This document shows, one piece after another, positions 25,804-34,476 of a stretch of DNA of 64,000 nt. The DNA lies in assembly GCA_016756725.1 (NCBI GenBank), contig JAESII010000004.1:496001-560000 (forward strand), read 5' to 3'. Position 1 is the stretch's first letter, and every line of letters starts with the position of its first letter. This DNA comes from Synergistaceae bacterium (GTDB lineage: Bacteria; Synergistota; Synergistia; Synergistales; Aminithiophilaceae). Under the pieces are notes generated by a model that ran no database searches, was not told where the DNA came from, and worked only from the letters and a program-made list of their open reading frames with translations. Both the position numbers and the translations under genes were made by a program.

Positions 25804-26930
25804 TGACCATCGGAGGACTGCGCGAAGCCGTCACCCGGGTTCAGCCCTATGTCCCCGGCAAGACCATCGAAGAGGTGAAGCGGACGCTGGGCCTGAAGGA
25901 GATCATCAAGCTCGGCTCCAACGAGAACCCCTACGGCCCCTTTCCCGAGTCGGTCCGGGCCATGACGGAGGAGCTGAAGAACCTCAACCGCTACCCCGAC
26001 GTCTCCTTCGAGCGGATCAAGGGCCTCCTCGGCGATCTCCAGGGTCTTCCGTCCCAGTGTTTCGCCCTCTCCCACGGGGCCGAAGGCATGCTCCAGACCA
26101 TGGGCAAGTGCTTCATCGAGCCCGGCGACGAGGTCGTCCTGCCGGCGGCCACCTACAGCCTCTATCTGGAAATCACCCGTCTCATGGGGGGCGTCCCCGT
26201 GCCGGTGCCTCTGGCCGAGGGGTTTCGGGCCGATCCGGAGGCGATTCTCAGGGCCATCGGCCCCAAGACGAAGCTCATCTGGCTGGCCAACCCCAACAAC
26301 CCCACGGGGACGGCCTGTGACGTCCGGGCCCTGGAGAGGCTCATCCGGTCCCTGCCCCGGGAGGTCTGGCTCATCCTTGACGAGGCCTATGCCGAATTTG
26401 CCGACGCCGCCCTCCTGCCCGACCGGCGGCACCTCATCGAAGAGGGGTGCAACGTCATCGCCATCAGGACCTTCTCCAAGGCCTGGGGGCTGGCCGGCGC
26501 CCGTCTCGGCTACGCCATGGCCCGGCCCGAGATGGTGACCGTCATCGACACCGTCAGCGAGCCCTTCAACGCCAACCGCGTCGCCCTCGCCGGCGCCCAG
26601 GCCGCTCTCGTCGAGGGCCGGCCTTCCTACGAGAAGGCCCTGGCCACGATCCTCGCCGACCGGGCCTGGCTCGCCGCCGAGCTTGCACGACGGGGCTGCT
26701 GCGTCGTTCCCTCCCAGACGAACTTCCTCTTCTTCGAGACGCCCTACAGCGCGTCCGAACTCTCCCAGGCCCTTCTCGAGCGGGGCGTCATCGTCCGGTC
26801 CTGCGAGGGCTGGGGTTTCGATCGGGCCATCCGGGTCAGCATCGGCACCACCGAAGAGACGAGGCGCTTCGCCTCCCTTTTCGGCGACGTCCTCGACGAT
26901 TTCCGCAAAGGGGTGAGGCACCATGGTTGA
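25803..26930 (+). CDS. HisC-like class I/II aminotransferase
   Basis: 375 residues, PLP fold type I. It has LGSNENPYGP (N-terminal HisC signature), NPNNPTGT, LDEAYAEF (PLP-pyridine Asp), the PLP lysine motif FSKAWGLAGARLGY, and NFLFFE near the C-terminus. The sequence is of the histidinol-phosphate aminotransferase family, but no his genes are around. It is wedged between a ThDP decarboxylase-like gene and an importer and overlaps both. A catabolic role delivering a 2-oxo acid to the ThDP enzyme is therefore more likely than histidine synthesis. Confidence 0.8.
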   Translation: MTIGGLREAVTRVQPYVPGKTIEEVKRTLGLKEIIKLGSNENPYGPFPESVRAMTEELKNLNRYPDVSFERIKGLLGDLQGLPSQCFALSHGAEGMLQTMGKCFIEPGDEVVLPAATYSLYLEITRLMGGVPVPVPLAEGFRADPEAILRAIGPKTKLIWLANPNNPTGTACDVRALERLIRSLPREVWLILDEAYAEFADAALLPDRRHLIEEGCNVIAIRTFSKAWGLAGARLGYAMARPEMVTVIDTVSEPFNANRVALAGAQAALVEGRPSYEKALATILADRAWLAAELARRGCCVVPSQTNFLFFETPYSASELSQALLERGVIVRSCEGWGFDRAIRVSIGTTEETRRFASLFGDVLDDFRKGVRHHG

Positions 26931-28053
26931 GTTTGACGCCGTCAGCAAGGTCTACGAAGACGGAACCCGTGCCGTAGACGCTCTCGATCTTTCCATCGCC
27001 AAAGGCGAATTCGCCGTTCTCATCGGACCGTCGGGCTGCGGCAAGACGACGAGCCTGAAGATGATCAACCGCCTTGAAGAGTGCACGGAAGGGCGCATCC
27101 TCGTCGACGGCAAGGACATCCAGGACGTCGATCCCGTGACGCTGCGCCGCAACATCGGCTACGTCGTCCAGGACATCGCCCTCATGCCCCACCTCTCGGT
27201 GGGGGAGAACATCGCCACCGTCCCCCGTCTTTTGGGCTGGAAGAAGGCCAAGATCGCCGGCCGCGTCGACGAGCTTCTGGCCATGGCCGGCCTGGAGCCG
27301 AAGAAGTACCGCTACCGCCTTCCCGATCAGCTCTCGGGCGGTCAGAAACAGCGCATCGGTGTTCTCCGGGCCCTCGCGGCCGATCCCGACGTCATTCTCA
27401 TGGATGAGCCCTTCGGCGCCCTTGATCCCCTGAGCCGGGACAAGCTCCAGTCAGAGCTGCTGGAGATGCAGAAGGCCGTTCAGAAGACGATCGTCTTCGT
27501 CACCCACGACATGGATGAGGCCCTCAAGATGGCCGACAAGGTCATCCTCATGCGTCGGGGCAGGATCGAACAGATGGGTTCTCCGGAGGAGATCCAGGAG
27601 AATCCCGCCAGCGACTTCGTCCGCAACTTCCTCGGCGAGGACCGCCTTGCCCAGATCACGCCTGACATGGGCATCGAGAGCCTCGTCCAGGACCCCTACC
27701 TGCGCGTTTTGGCGACGCAGAAGGCCGCAGCCGTCCTCGACCAGATGGAGGACCTCAATCTCGACACGGCCCAGGTCGTCGACGACAAGGGCAAATGGGT
27801 CGGCATGGTCGTCCCCAGGAGGGCCAAGGCCCTGGCCCGCGACGGAGGCACCATCGCCAAGGCCGTCCGCAAGGACCGCCGCCTCAATATCGAAGAGGCG
27901 ACCATCAGCGATGCTGCAGCCATGCTGGCCGACATGGATCTGCCCGTTCCCGTCCTCGACGGCAGGGGACACCTTCTGGGCATCGTCGACTCCTCGGGCA
28001 TCGCACGGCTGGCCATCGGACGGCTCTGCCGCAAAGGAGGTGAGACCCGATGA
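26923..28053 (+). CDS. opuCA: OpuC/ProV-type ABC transporter ATP-binding protein with CBS pair
   Basis: 376 residues. It has Walker A GPSGCGKTTS, signature LSGGQKQRIG, Walker B VILMDEPFGALDP and the H-loop VFVTHDMDEAL. The C-terminal 120 residues form a CBS-like pair (TAQVVDDKGKWVGMVVPRRA; VLDGRGHLLGIVDSSGIARL), as in ionic-strength-gated OpuA/OpuC ATPases. Its ATG lies inside the aminotransferase gene (8-base overlap), tying the importer to the enzymes. The family imports glycine betaine, carnitine, choline or related quaternary amines. Confidence 0.88.
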   Translation: MVEFDAVSKVYEDGTRAVDALDLSIAKGEFAVLIGPSGCGKTTSLKMINRLEECTEGRILVDGKDIQDVDPVTLRRNIGYVVQDIALMPHLSVGENIATVPRLLGWKKAKIAGRVDELLAMAGLEPKKYRYRLPDQLSGGQKQRIGVLRALAADPDVILMDEPFGALDPLSRDKLQSELLEMQKAVQKTIVFVTHDMDEALKMADKVILMRRGRIEQMGSPEEIQENPASDFVRNFLGEDRLAQITPDMGIESLVQDPYLRVLATQKAAAVLDQMEDLNLDTAQVVDDKGKWVGMVVPRRAKALARDGGTIAKAVRKDRRLNIEEATISDAAAMLADMDLPVPVLDGRGHLLGIVDSSGIARLAIGRLCRKGGETR

Positions 28054-28856
28054 CTCAGCGCAGCCTCTGGGATCTGTTCATCACCTACGTGGCCCGCTCC
28101 TATCCGCGGATCCTCATGTTGACCTGGCAGCACCTCTACATCTCGGGGATCGCACTGGCCATCACCCTCGTCATCTGCATCCCCCTGGGCATCTACCTGA
28201 CGCGGAACGAGAAGCTTGCCCCCTACGTGATCGGCCTGGCCAACGTCTTCCAGACCATTCCGAGCCTGGCCCTGCTGGGTTTTCTGATCTTCGTCTTCGG
28301 CATCGGCAACGACAACGCCATTGCCGCCCTCGTCCTCTACGCCATGCTGCCCGTGATCCAGAACACCTACACGGGGCTCAGGAACGTCCCCCCCTCGCTG
28401 ATCCAGGCCGCCCGAGGCATGGGCATGACGGAACGGCAGATCCTCCTCAAGGTTCAGCTGCCTCTGGCCCGTCCCGTTTTGATCGCGGGCATCCGCGTCG
28501 CCACCGTCTGGGTCATCGGCACGGCCACCCTGGCCGCGGCCATCGGCGGCGGCGGACTGGGACGGCTCATCTTCTCGGGGCTTGCCTCGATCCGCAACGA
28601 AGTCATCCTGGCCGGCGCCATCCCGGCGACGATCCTGGCTCTCCTCGCCGATCAGTGCCTCAAGATGCTGGAGAACTACTACAGCCCTGAAACGAGGGCC
28701 AAGCGCCTCGCCCGGCTGGGGCCCCTCGAGCCGGACAAGCCCTGGGACAGCGACCAGGATGAGACGGTCCTGGCCGACGAAACGGAAGAAAATGAAGAGG
28801 CGGCCTCCGAGAGTCCGTCCGACGTCGACAAGACGAAAGGAGAGGATGTTTCATGA
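28050..28856 (+). CDS. opuCB: OpuC-type ABC transporter permease
   Basis: 268 residues with about six membrane segments. The permease EAA-like loop is QAARGMGMTERQILLKVQLPLARPVLIAGIR. The N-terminal extension is short, and the C-terminal 50 residues are highly acidic and polar (DQDETVLADETEENEEAASE), an unusual cytoplasmic tail for this family. Overlaps its neighbours by four bases on both sides. One permease is present, so it probably forms a homodimer. Confidence 0.87.
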   Translation: MTQRSLWDLFITYVARSYPRILMLTWQHLYISGIALAITLVICIPLGIYLTRNEKLAPYVIGLANVFQTIPSLALLGFLIFVFGIGNDNAIAALVLYAMLPVIQNTYTGLRNVPPSLIQAARGMGMTERQILLKVQLPLARPVLIAGIRVATVWVIGTATLAAAIGGGGLGRLIFSGLASIRNEVILAGAIPATILALLADQCLKMLENYYSPETRAKRLARLGPLEPDKPWDSDQDETVLADETEENEEAASESPSDVDKTKGEDVS

Positions 28857-29785
28857 AGAAAGGGACACAACGATGGGTTACGGTGCTGCTTTCGGTGACT
28901 CTGGCCCTGGTCATCTGTGCCGCCCCGCTGACGGCGGCCTATGCCGACGACGATCCCATGAACTACAAGGGCAAGGTGCGCGTCGGCGCCCAGACCGTCA
29001 ACGAGGCCATCGTCCTGGCCTGGATCGCTGGCCTTCTCATTGAGGAACACACCGGCCTCAAGGCTGAGATGATCACCGAATTCGCCGCCTCCTCGGTGGT
29101 CCACCAGGCCATGGTCGCCGGTGAGCTCGATGTCTACGTCTCCTGGACGGGGACGCAGCTCACGGGCATCCTCCGCTATGAAGGCCCCAATCTCTCCGGC
29201 GAGGAGACCTTCCGCCGCGTCAAGGAGGGCTTCGAGGAACATTTCGGCTTCACCTGGGCCAAGCCCCTGGGTTTCAACAACACCTACGTCATGACCGTGC
29301 GCCGCGAGACGGCCGAGAAGTACAACCTCAAGAAGGCCTCCGACCTGGCCCCTTACGCCGCCGACTGGAAACTCGGCTGTGACGAGAACTTCGACACCCG
29401 TCCCGACGCCTATCCCGGCTGGTCCGAGCTCTACGGCATCAAATTCAAGGACATCCTGCCCATGCAGTACTCCATCATGTACCGGGCCATCGCAAACAAG
29501 GAAGTGGACGTCATTCCCGCCTACTCGACGGATTCCCGCATTCCCAAGATGGATCTGGTCATGCTCGAAGACGACAAGGAGTTCTTCCCCGACTACAGCG
29601 CCGGCTACGTCATCGACATGAAGTTCCTCGAGAAGTACCCCAAGGTCCTGGATATCCTCGAGAAGCTGAGCGGCACCATCGACGAAGAGACGATGGCCAA
29701 GATGAACAGCCGTTTCGATGACGGCGAAGAGGCCGAAGACATCGCCCGCGACTATCTCGTCAGCGTGGGGCTGATCAAGGAGTAA
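28853..29785 (+). CDS. opuCC: OpuC-type substrate-binding protein 1
   Basis: 310 residues, signal peptide about 1-31 (ending TAAYA). The mature chain starts with VRVGAQTVNEAIVLAWIAGLLIEEHTGL and contains DVYVSWTGTQLTGIL, VRRETAEKYNLKKASDL and VIPAYSTDSRIP, typical of OpuAC/OsmF periplasmic binding proteins for quaternary amines. No lipobox cysteine is visible, so it is probably a free periplasmic protein. Overlaps the permease gene (ATGA). Confidence 0.87.
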   Translation: MKKGTQRWVTVLLSVTLALVICAAPLTAAYADDDPMNYKGKVRVGAQTVNEAIVLAWIAGLLIEEHTGLKAEMITEFAASSVVHQAMVAGELDVYVSWTGTQLTGILRYEGPNLSGEETFRRVKEGFEEHFGFTWAKPLGFNNTYVMTVRRETAEKYNLKKASDLAPYAADWKLGCDENFDTRPDAYPGWSELYGIKFKDILPMQYSIMYRAIANKEVDVIPAYSTDSRIPKMDLVMLEDDKEFFPDYSAGYVIDMKFLEKYPKVLDILEKLSGTIDEETMAKMNSRFDDGEEAEDIARDYLVSVGLIKE

Positions 29786-29793
29786 CCCCTATC

Positions 29794-29825
29794 CCGGTGC
29801 GCGGGGCACAGGCTCCGCGCACCGG
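29794..29825 (+). terminator. Intercistronic hairpin between the two binding-protein genes
   Basis: CCGGTGCGCGG (29794-29804) and CCGCGCACCGG (29815-29825) form an 11-bp stem with a ten-base loop. There is no immediate U-tract. It may reduce read-through to, or protect the mRNA before, the second binding-protein gene. Confidence 0.6.
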
Positions 29826-29976
29826 CAATTCTCCCTTCCGTCCTCCTTTTACTGAATCGATTTTCACTTGCCTCTCAGCCGTTGCCGCGCGGCGCCTTGA
29901 CCGTCAAAGGCCGCCTCAGGTTCTTCTTCGGCTGGCGCCGGGAGAAGGCACAACCCAACCCAGAAGGAGTGGTTTT

Positions 29977-30906
29977 TTGCGCTATCTGACGACGAAACTG
30001 ACGAAGATGCTGCTCGGCCTTGCCCTGGCTCTGGTTCTTGCGGTGACCCCCATGGCAGGCGCCTTCGCCGACGAGGCCATGAGCTATGAGGGGAAGGTGC
30101 GCATCGGCGCCCACCGCGTCAACGAGGCCATTGTCCTCGCCTGGATGAGCAAGCTCCTCATCGACGAGCATTCGAGCCTGAAGACGACAATCAACACCGA
30201 TTTCAGCGCCTCTTCCGTTCTCCATCAGGCCATGGTGGCCGGTGAGCTGGACATCTACCCCAACTGGACGGGGACGCAGCTGACGGGAGTCCTCCGCTAC
30301 GAAGGGCCCAAACTCTCCCGCGAGGAGACCTTCCGCTACGTCAAGGAGAACTTCGAGAAGGAGTTCGGCTACACCTGGACGCAGCCACTGGGCTTCAACA
30401 ACACCTACGTCATGGTCGTGCGCCGCGAGACGGCCGAGAAGTACAACCTCAAGAAGGCCTCCGACCTGGCCCCTTACGCCGCCGACTGGAAGCTCGGCTG
30501 CGACGAGAACTTCGACACCCGGCCCGACACCTATCCGGGCTGGTCCGAGACCTACGGCATCCGGTTCAAGGAAGTCATCCCCATGCTCTACTCCATCATG
30601 TATCAGGCCATCGCCAAGGAGGAAGTGGACGTCGTGCCCGCCTATTCGACGGACTCGCGCATTCCCAAGCTCGACCTGGTCATGCTCGAAGACGACAAGG
30701 GCTGGTTCCCCGACTACAGCGCCGCCTACGTCATCGACATGAAGCTCCTTGACAGGTACCCTCGGGTTCTCGCTATTCTGGAACAGCTGAGCGGCACCAT
30801 CGACGAAGAGACGATGGCCCGTCTCAACAGCCGCTATGACGACGGAGACGAGCCCGAAGACATCGCCCGGGACTATCTTGTCAGCGTGGGGCTGATCGGC
30901 AGTTAG
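29977..30906 (+). CDS. OpuC-type substrate-binding protein 2, tandem paralogue
   Basis: 309 residues. It is closely similar over its whole length to the preceding binding protein, with long identical stretches such as VRRETAEKYNLKKASDLAPY, including near-identical DNA at 29300-29400 and 30420-30520. The start is TTG 29977 with GAAGGAG seven bases upstream; the frame is open further upstream but has no signal or site there. The signal peptide ends at AGAFA. It has its own 190-base spacer and a hairpin before it, so expression could differ from the first copy. A second ligand for the same permease is likely. Confidence 0.85.
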   Translation: MRYLTTKLTKMLLGLALALVLAVTPMAGAFADEAMSYEGKVRIGAHRVNEAIVLAWMSKLLIDEHSSLKTTINTDFSASSVLHQAMVAGELDIYPNWTGTQLTGVLRYEGPKLSREETFRYVKENFEKEFGYTWTQPLGFNNTYVMVVRRETAEKYNLKKASDLAPYAADWKLGCDENFDTRPDTYPGWSETYGIRFKEVIPMLYSIMYQAIAKEEVDVVPAYSTDSRIPKLDLVMLEDDKGWFPDYSAAYVIDMKLLDRYPRVLAILEQLSGTIDEETMARLNSRYDDGDEPEDIARDYLVSVGLIGS

Positions 30907-30939
30907 CTCCTTCCCGTCAGGGCAGCTGGTGATTCTGGT

Positions 30940-30959
30940 GGGGGGGCTTCGGCCCCCCC
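30940..30959 (+). terminator. GC hairpin with TTCG tetraloop after the ABC operon
   Basis: GGGGGGGC-(TTCG)-GCCCCCCC, an eight-base-pair stem, followed by TGTTTC. The U-tract is weak but the hairpin is very stable. Confidence 0.65.
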
Positions 30960-31001
30960 TGTTTCAAGGGGGAAAGACTCCCGCAAGGGGAGGTGGCAGT
31001 G

Positions 31002-32867
31002 ATGGCAGCAAAGAGTTACGGAGCTGTCCGCCTTGACGTCGATCTCGGCGAGGGCTCGACCGGCAGGAAAACTCTCGACGGAGCCTCGCTCCGTCCCTGG
31101 ATCGGCGGCGTGGGCACGGCCTGTTCCATCCTTTACGACGAACAGGCCCCGGGCCTCGATCCCCTCGCCCCGGAGGCGCTTCTGATCATCGCCACGGGGC
31201 CTCTCACGGACCCGGCCGTTCCCGGCGGCGGCAGCCTGGAGATCTGCGGCAAATCGCCCCAGACCGGGGCCTGGTCGGAGTCGCGCCTCGGCACCGATGC
31301 CGGCATCGCCCTGAGAAAGGCCGGCGTGGACATCGCCGTCATCAGGGGGAGAGCCGCCAGGCCGTCGGCTCTCGTCATCGACGACGACTGCATCGAAATC
31401 ATCGACGCAGCGATGCTGAAGGGGATGACCACTTCCCGGCGCGAGGCGGTCCTCGCCTCGAAGTTGGGCGAGGGTTTCGAGATCCTCTCCATCGGCGAGG
31501 CCGGCGAGAGGCTCGTTCCCTTCGCCGCCGTCATGTGCGGCCATCGGGCCGCCGGGCGGTGTGGCATGGGGGCCGTCATGGGAAGCAAGAACCTTCTGGC
31601 TCTGGCCATCCGGGGAAGGGGAACCCTCGCCAAGGCCAGCCCGGGACGGTGGGCGTCGGCGATCCGCAAGGCCCAGGCCAAGGTGAGAGCCCACCCGACG
31701 TCAGCCGAGTTCACCCGCTACGGCACCATGGGCGGCATGCCCTACAGCGATGCCTCCGGCGATTTCCCCAGCAGGAACTGGCTCTCCAACAGCTCCGGCA
31801 AGGGCCAACAGATCTTCGACAGCTACTACGGCCGCCACTTCCGGAAGGCCGTCGGCTGTTACCGCGGCTGTCCCCCCGTGCGGTGCGGTCGCAAGGTCCT
31901 CGTCCCCGACGGGCCCTTCGAGACCCCCCTCCACGACGGGGGCGAATACGAGTCGGTCAGCGCCTTCACGGCCTTCGTCGACGGCACCGACGTTGACGCC
32001 GCCATCCGGGCCTCCTACCTCTGCAACGAGTACGGCCTGGACACGATCTCCTGCGGCGCCGTCATCGCCTTCGCCATGGAGTGCCGCGAGAAGGGGCTCC
32101 TCGATGAGTCCCTCATTGAGGGATTGGACCTCTTTTGGGGCAACGGCTCCGTCCTGCCCCGCCTCGTCGAGGCCATCGCCCGCCGGGAAGGGCTGGGAGA
32201 GCTCCTCAGCCTCGGCGTCCGCGCCGCGGCGCAAAGGCTCGGTCCCGACGCTTTGGAGGCCGCCGTCCACGTCAAGGGCCTGGAGGGGCCCGCTCACGAT
32301 CCCCGGTCGGGCAAGCTCCTGGCGTTGACCTACGGCACCAACAACCGGGGCATGTGCCACATCCACCCCATCGAGGCCAAGGCCTTCGACTGCGACAAGC
32401 AGAGCTTCGGCCTCACCGCCTACGGACTCCCCGATCCCGAGACGGTCCATCCCTGGGACGAAGAGGGCAAAGGGGAGATCGCGGCCAGGCTTCAGGATTA
32501 CGGCACCCTCTTTGAGATGTTCGCCACCTGCAAGTTCTACGGCTACTGCGGCCTCGAACTCGACGACTTCGCCGAAATGATCGAAGCCGCCACGGGGTGG
32601 GATGTGACGGCTTCGGAGCTTCTTCTGGCAGGCGAGCGGGTCAACACCCTCCAGCGCCTCTTCAACCTCCGCGAGGGCCTCACCGCCGCCGACGACCGCC
32701 TCCCCGACCGGGTGCGGCAGGTCCCCTCCTTCGGCCGCTACTCCGGAGAGGAGCGCTGCGCCATCGCCGACTATGAGAGGATGCTCGCCGACTACTACGA
32801 GGCCCGGGGCTGGGACGAGCAGGGACGCCCCAAAGAAGAGACCCTGCGCCGCCTCGGACTGGCCTGA
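31002..32867 (+). CDS. aor: Aldehyde ferredoxin oxidoreductase (tungsten-pterin)
   Basis: 621 residues, AOR family length. The N-terminal domain has RLDVDLGEGSTGRK, LLIIATGPLTD and CGHRAAGRCGMGAVMGSKNL (pterin-binding region). Cluster cysteines are in GCYRGCPPVRCG, where the spacing is wider than the classical CxxCxxxC, with a later Cys near FYGYCGLELDD. The enzyme oxidises aldehydes to acids with ferredoxin, as in amino-acid fermentation. ATG 31002 is eight bases after GGGGAGG; upstream GTGs overlap that site. Single gene between two strong hairpins. Confidence 0.88.
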   Translation: MAAKSYGAVRLDVDLGEGSTGRKTLDGASLRPWIGGVGTACSILYDEQAPGLDPLAPEALLIIATGPLTDPAVPGGGSLEICGKSPQTGAWSESRLGTDAGIALRKAGVDIAVIRGRAARPSALVIDDDCIEIIDAAMLKGMTTSRREAVLASKLGEGFEILSIGEAGERLVPFAAVMCGHRAAGRCGMGAVMGSKNLLALAIRGRGTLAKASPGRWASAIRKAQAKVRAHPTSAEFTRYGTMGGMPYSDASGDFPSRNWLSNSSGKGQQIFDSYYGRHFRKAVGCYRGCPPVRCGRKVLVPDGPFETPLHDGGEYESVSAFTAFVDGTDVDAAIRASYLCNEYGLDTISCGAVIAFAMECREKGLLDESLIEGLDLFWGNGSVLPRLVEAIARREGLGELLSLGVRAAAQRLGPDALEAAVHVKGLEGPAHDPRSGKLLALTYGTNNRGMCHIHPIEAKAFDCDKQSFGLTAYGLPDPETVHPWDEEGKGEIAARLQDYGTLFEMFATCKFYGYCGLELDDFAEMIEAATGWDVTASELLLAGERVNTLQRLFNLREGLTAADDRLPDRVRQVPSFGRYSGEERCAIADYERMLADYYEARGWDEQGRPKEETLRRLGLA

Positions 32868-32907
32868 AGGAAGAGCCCCCGCCGTTCGGCGGGGGCTCTT
32901 CCTTCAG
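32864..32907. terminator. Perfect 20-bp inverted repeat, bidirectional terminator
   Basis: Arms 32864-32883 and 32888-32907 are exact complements around a GTTC loop. The left arm contains the AOR stop codon (32865-32867) and the right arm the stop of the convergent minus-strand frame (32904-32906). Confidence 0.85.
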
Positions 32908-33068
32908 GGATTCTCGATGGCGAGCCGGTAGAGTTCCAGCAGGGGGCCGTCATCGACGGGCCGCACCGTTCTCCGGCGGTGAAACCCCAGCCGCGTCAGC
33001 CGGGCGATGGAGGGGCCGTCGTCGGCCACGAGGGGGCGGATGCGAAGCCGGACCGTCTCCGGAGCCAT
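32904..33068 (-). CDS. 54-residue frame, possible GNAT C-terminal remnant
   Basis: It starts at ATG 33068, eleven bases after the kynU stop, and ends inside the palindromic terminator. The sequence SIARLTRLGFHRRRTVRPVDDG is reminiscent of the last helix-strand of GNAT acetyltransferases (A-x-x-L-Y-x-x-x-GF), but the acetyl-CoA P-loop is absent. It could be a short real protein co-transcribed with kynU or the tail of a deleted acetyltransferase. Confidence 0.35.
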   Translation of the reverse strand: MAPETVRLRIRPLVADDGPSIARLTRLGFHRRRTVRPVDDGPLLELYRLAIENP

Positions 33069-33079
33069 GGCGCCGCCGG

Positions 33080-34348
33080 TCAGGAGACGGCGTCCCGCTC
33101 GGCGGGGAAGGTCTCGTGCTCGCCGCTTCTGATGATCCTCTCCAGAGCCGTCACGGTCCGCTCCACCTCGTCGAAGCTGTTGTAGAGGGCCACCGGCGCC
33201 AGGCGGATCACCCGGGGCGGGCGGAAGTCGGGGATGATGGCCCGCCCCTTGAGAGCCTGACAGATCCGCCACCCCTCGTCATGCTCCAAAGCCACATGTC
33301 CGCCCCGTCGGGCTGCCTCGCGGGGCGTTCCCACGGTGAAGCCCAGCGGGGCGAGCCGGCTGTCGGCGAGGTCCATGAGAAAGTCCGTCAGAGCCAGCGA
33401 CTTGGCCCGGACCGCCTCGATCCCCGCCTCGGCGAAGAGGGAAAGAGCCCCCTCCAGAGACGCCGCCGAGAGAATGGGCGGCGTTCCCATCTGCCAGCCT
33501 CCGGCGCTCTTTGCGTGGTCGAAGTGAAGGGCCATGTCGAACTGGCGTTCCTTGACGTAGCCGAACCAGCCGGCCAGGCCGGGGTCGCGAAAGAAGTGGC
33601 GGCGGTTGACGAAAAGCCCCGCCGGAGACCCGGGGCCTCCGTTGAGGTGCTTGTAGGTGCACCAGAAGGCGAAATCGACGTCGTCGTCGTCGAAACGGTG
33701 AGGCACGGCGCCGACGGAGTGGGCGCAGTCAAAGCCGATGACGATGCCCCTCTCGTGGGCGGCCTCGGTGAGGCGGGCCATATCGAGGAGCTGGCCGCTT
33801 TTGTAGAGCACGGCCGGGAGCAGGACGAGGGCCACCGTCTCGTCCATGAGGGCGATGAGCGAATCCTCGTCGAGGGTCCGGCCGTCGGCGCTCCTGGCCA
33901 GGATCAGGTCCGTCTCGGGATCGCCGCCGCGGAGGGCGATCTGGCTGGCCAGGGCATAGAGATCGGAGGGGAAGTTGAGTTCGTCGGCCAGAATGCGCCG
34001 CCGCTTTCCCTCGGGGCGAAAGAAGGTCGCCACCAGGGAGTGGAGGTTGGCCGTCGTCGACCCCACCATGACCACCTCATCCGGCGCGGCTCCCACGAGA
34101 GGGGCCATGGCGGCTCCGATGCGCTCCCCGCAGGAGAACCAGTCGGGCTCGGCGTCGAGCCAGCCGCCGATGGCCTTGCTGCGCCACTCCGAGGCCGCCT
34201 TTTCCAGCGAGGCCAGGGCGTCGACCGACGCCAGCCCCAGCGAGTTGCCGTCAAGATAGATCGTGCTGTCGGGAATGTGGAAGCGGCTGCGGAAACGTTT
34301 CAGGCCGTCGGCCTCGTCGAGGCGGCGCGCCCGCTCCTTCTGTTCCAT
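33080..34348 (-). CDS. kynU: Kynureninase
   Basis: 422 residues. It has YLDGNSLGL near the N-terminus, DEVVMVGSTTANLHSLVATF, LNFPSDLYA, the PLP region DCAHSVGAVPH, and the lysine motif WCTYKHLNGGPGSPAGLFV. C-terminal RGGHVALEH and FRPPRVIRLAPVALYNSF are diagnostic for kynureninase. It cleaves kynurenine or 3-hydroxykynurenine to (hydroxy)anthranilate and alanine. GAAGGGGG precedes ATG 34348. No kynurenine formamidase or tryptophan dioxygenase is in the window, so it probably uses kynurenine taken from outside. Divergent from the DJ-1 gene. Confidence 0.92.
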   Translation of the reverse strand: MEQKERARRLDEADGLKRFRSRFHIPDSTIYLDGNSLGLASVDALASLEKAASEWRSKAIGGWLDAEPDWFSCGERIGAAMAPLVGAAPDEVVMVGSTTANLHSLVATFFRPEGKRRRILADELNFPSDLYALASQIALRGGDPETDLILARSADGRTLDEDSLIALMDETVALVLLPAVLYKSGQLLDMARLTEAAHERGIVIGFDCAHSVGAVPHRFDDDDVDFAFWCTYKHLNGGPGSPAGLFVNRRHFFRDPGLAGWFGYVKERQFDMALHFDHAKSAGGWQMGTPPILSAASLEGALSLFAEAGIEAVRAKSLALTDFLMDLADSRLAPLGFTVGTPREAARRGGHVALEHDEGWRICQALKGRAIIPDFRPPRVIRLAPVALYNSFDEVERTVTALERIIRSGEHETFPAERDAVS

Positions 34349-34476
34349 GGCGGTTCCCCCTTCCTGAAGAGCGTCCCTCCCGGTCGGAAGGGATCGCCCT
34401 TTCGGCTAGAATTATAGGAGTTTCCCCGGCCTCTGGCCACGGAGGGCCGGGGCAATCGTGAAAGGAGGCGACAGAG

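Noticed and set aside
25803..26930. Assignment as hisC of histidine biosynthesis
   Set aside because: No other his gene is present, and the overlaps with the ThDP enzyme and ABC importer genes point to a catabolic or other role.
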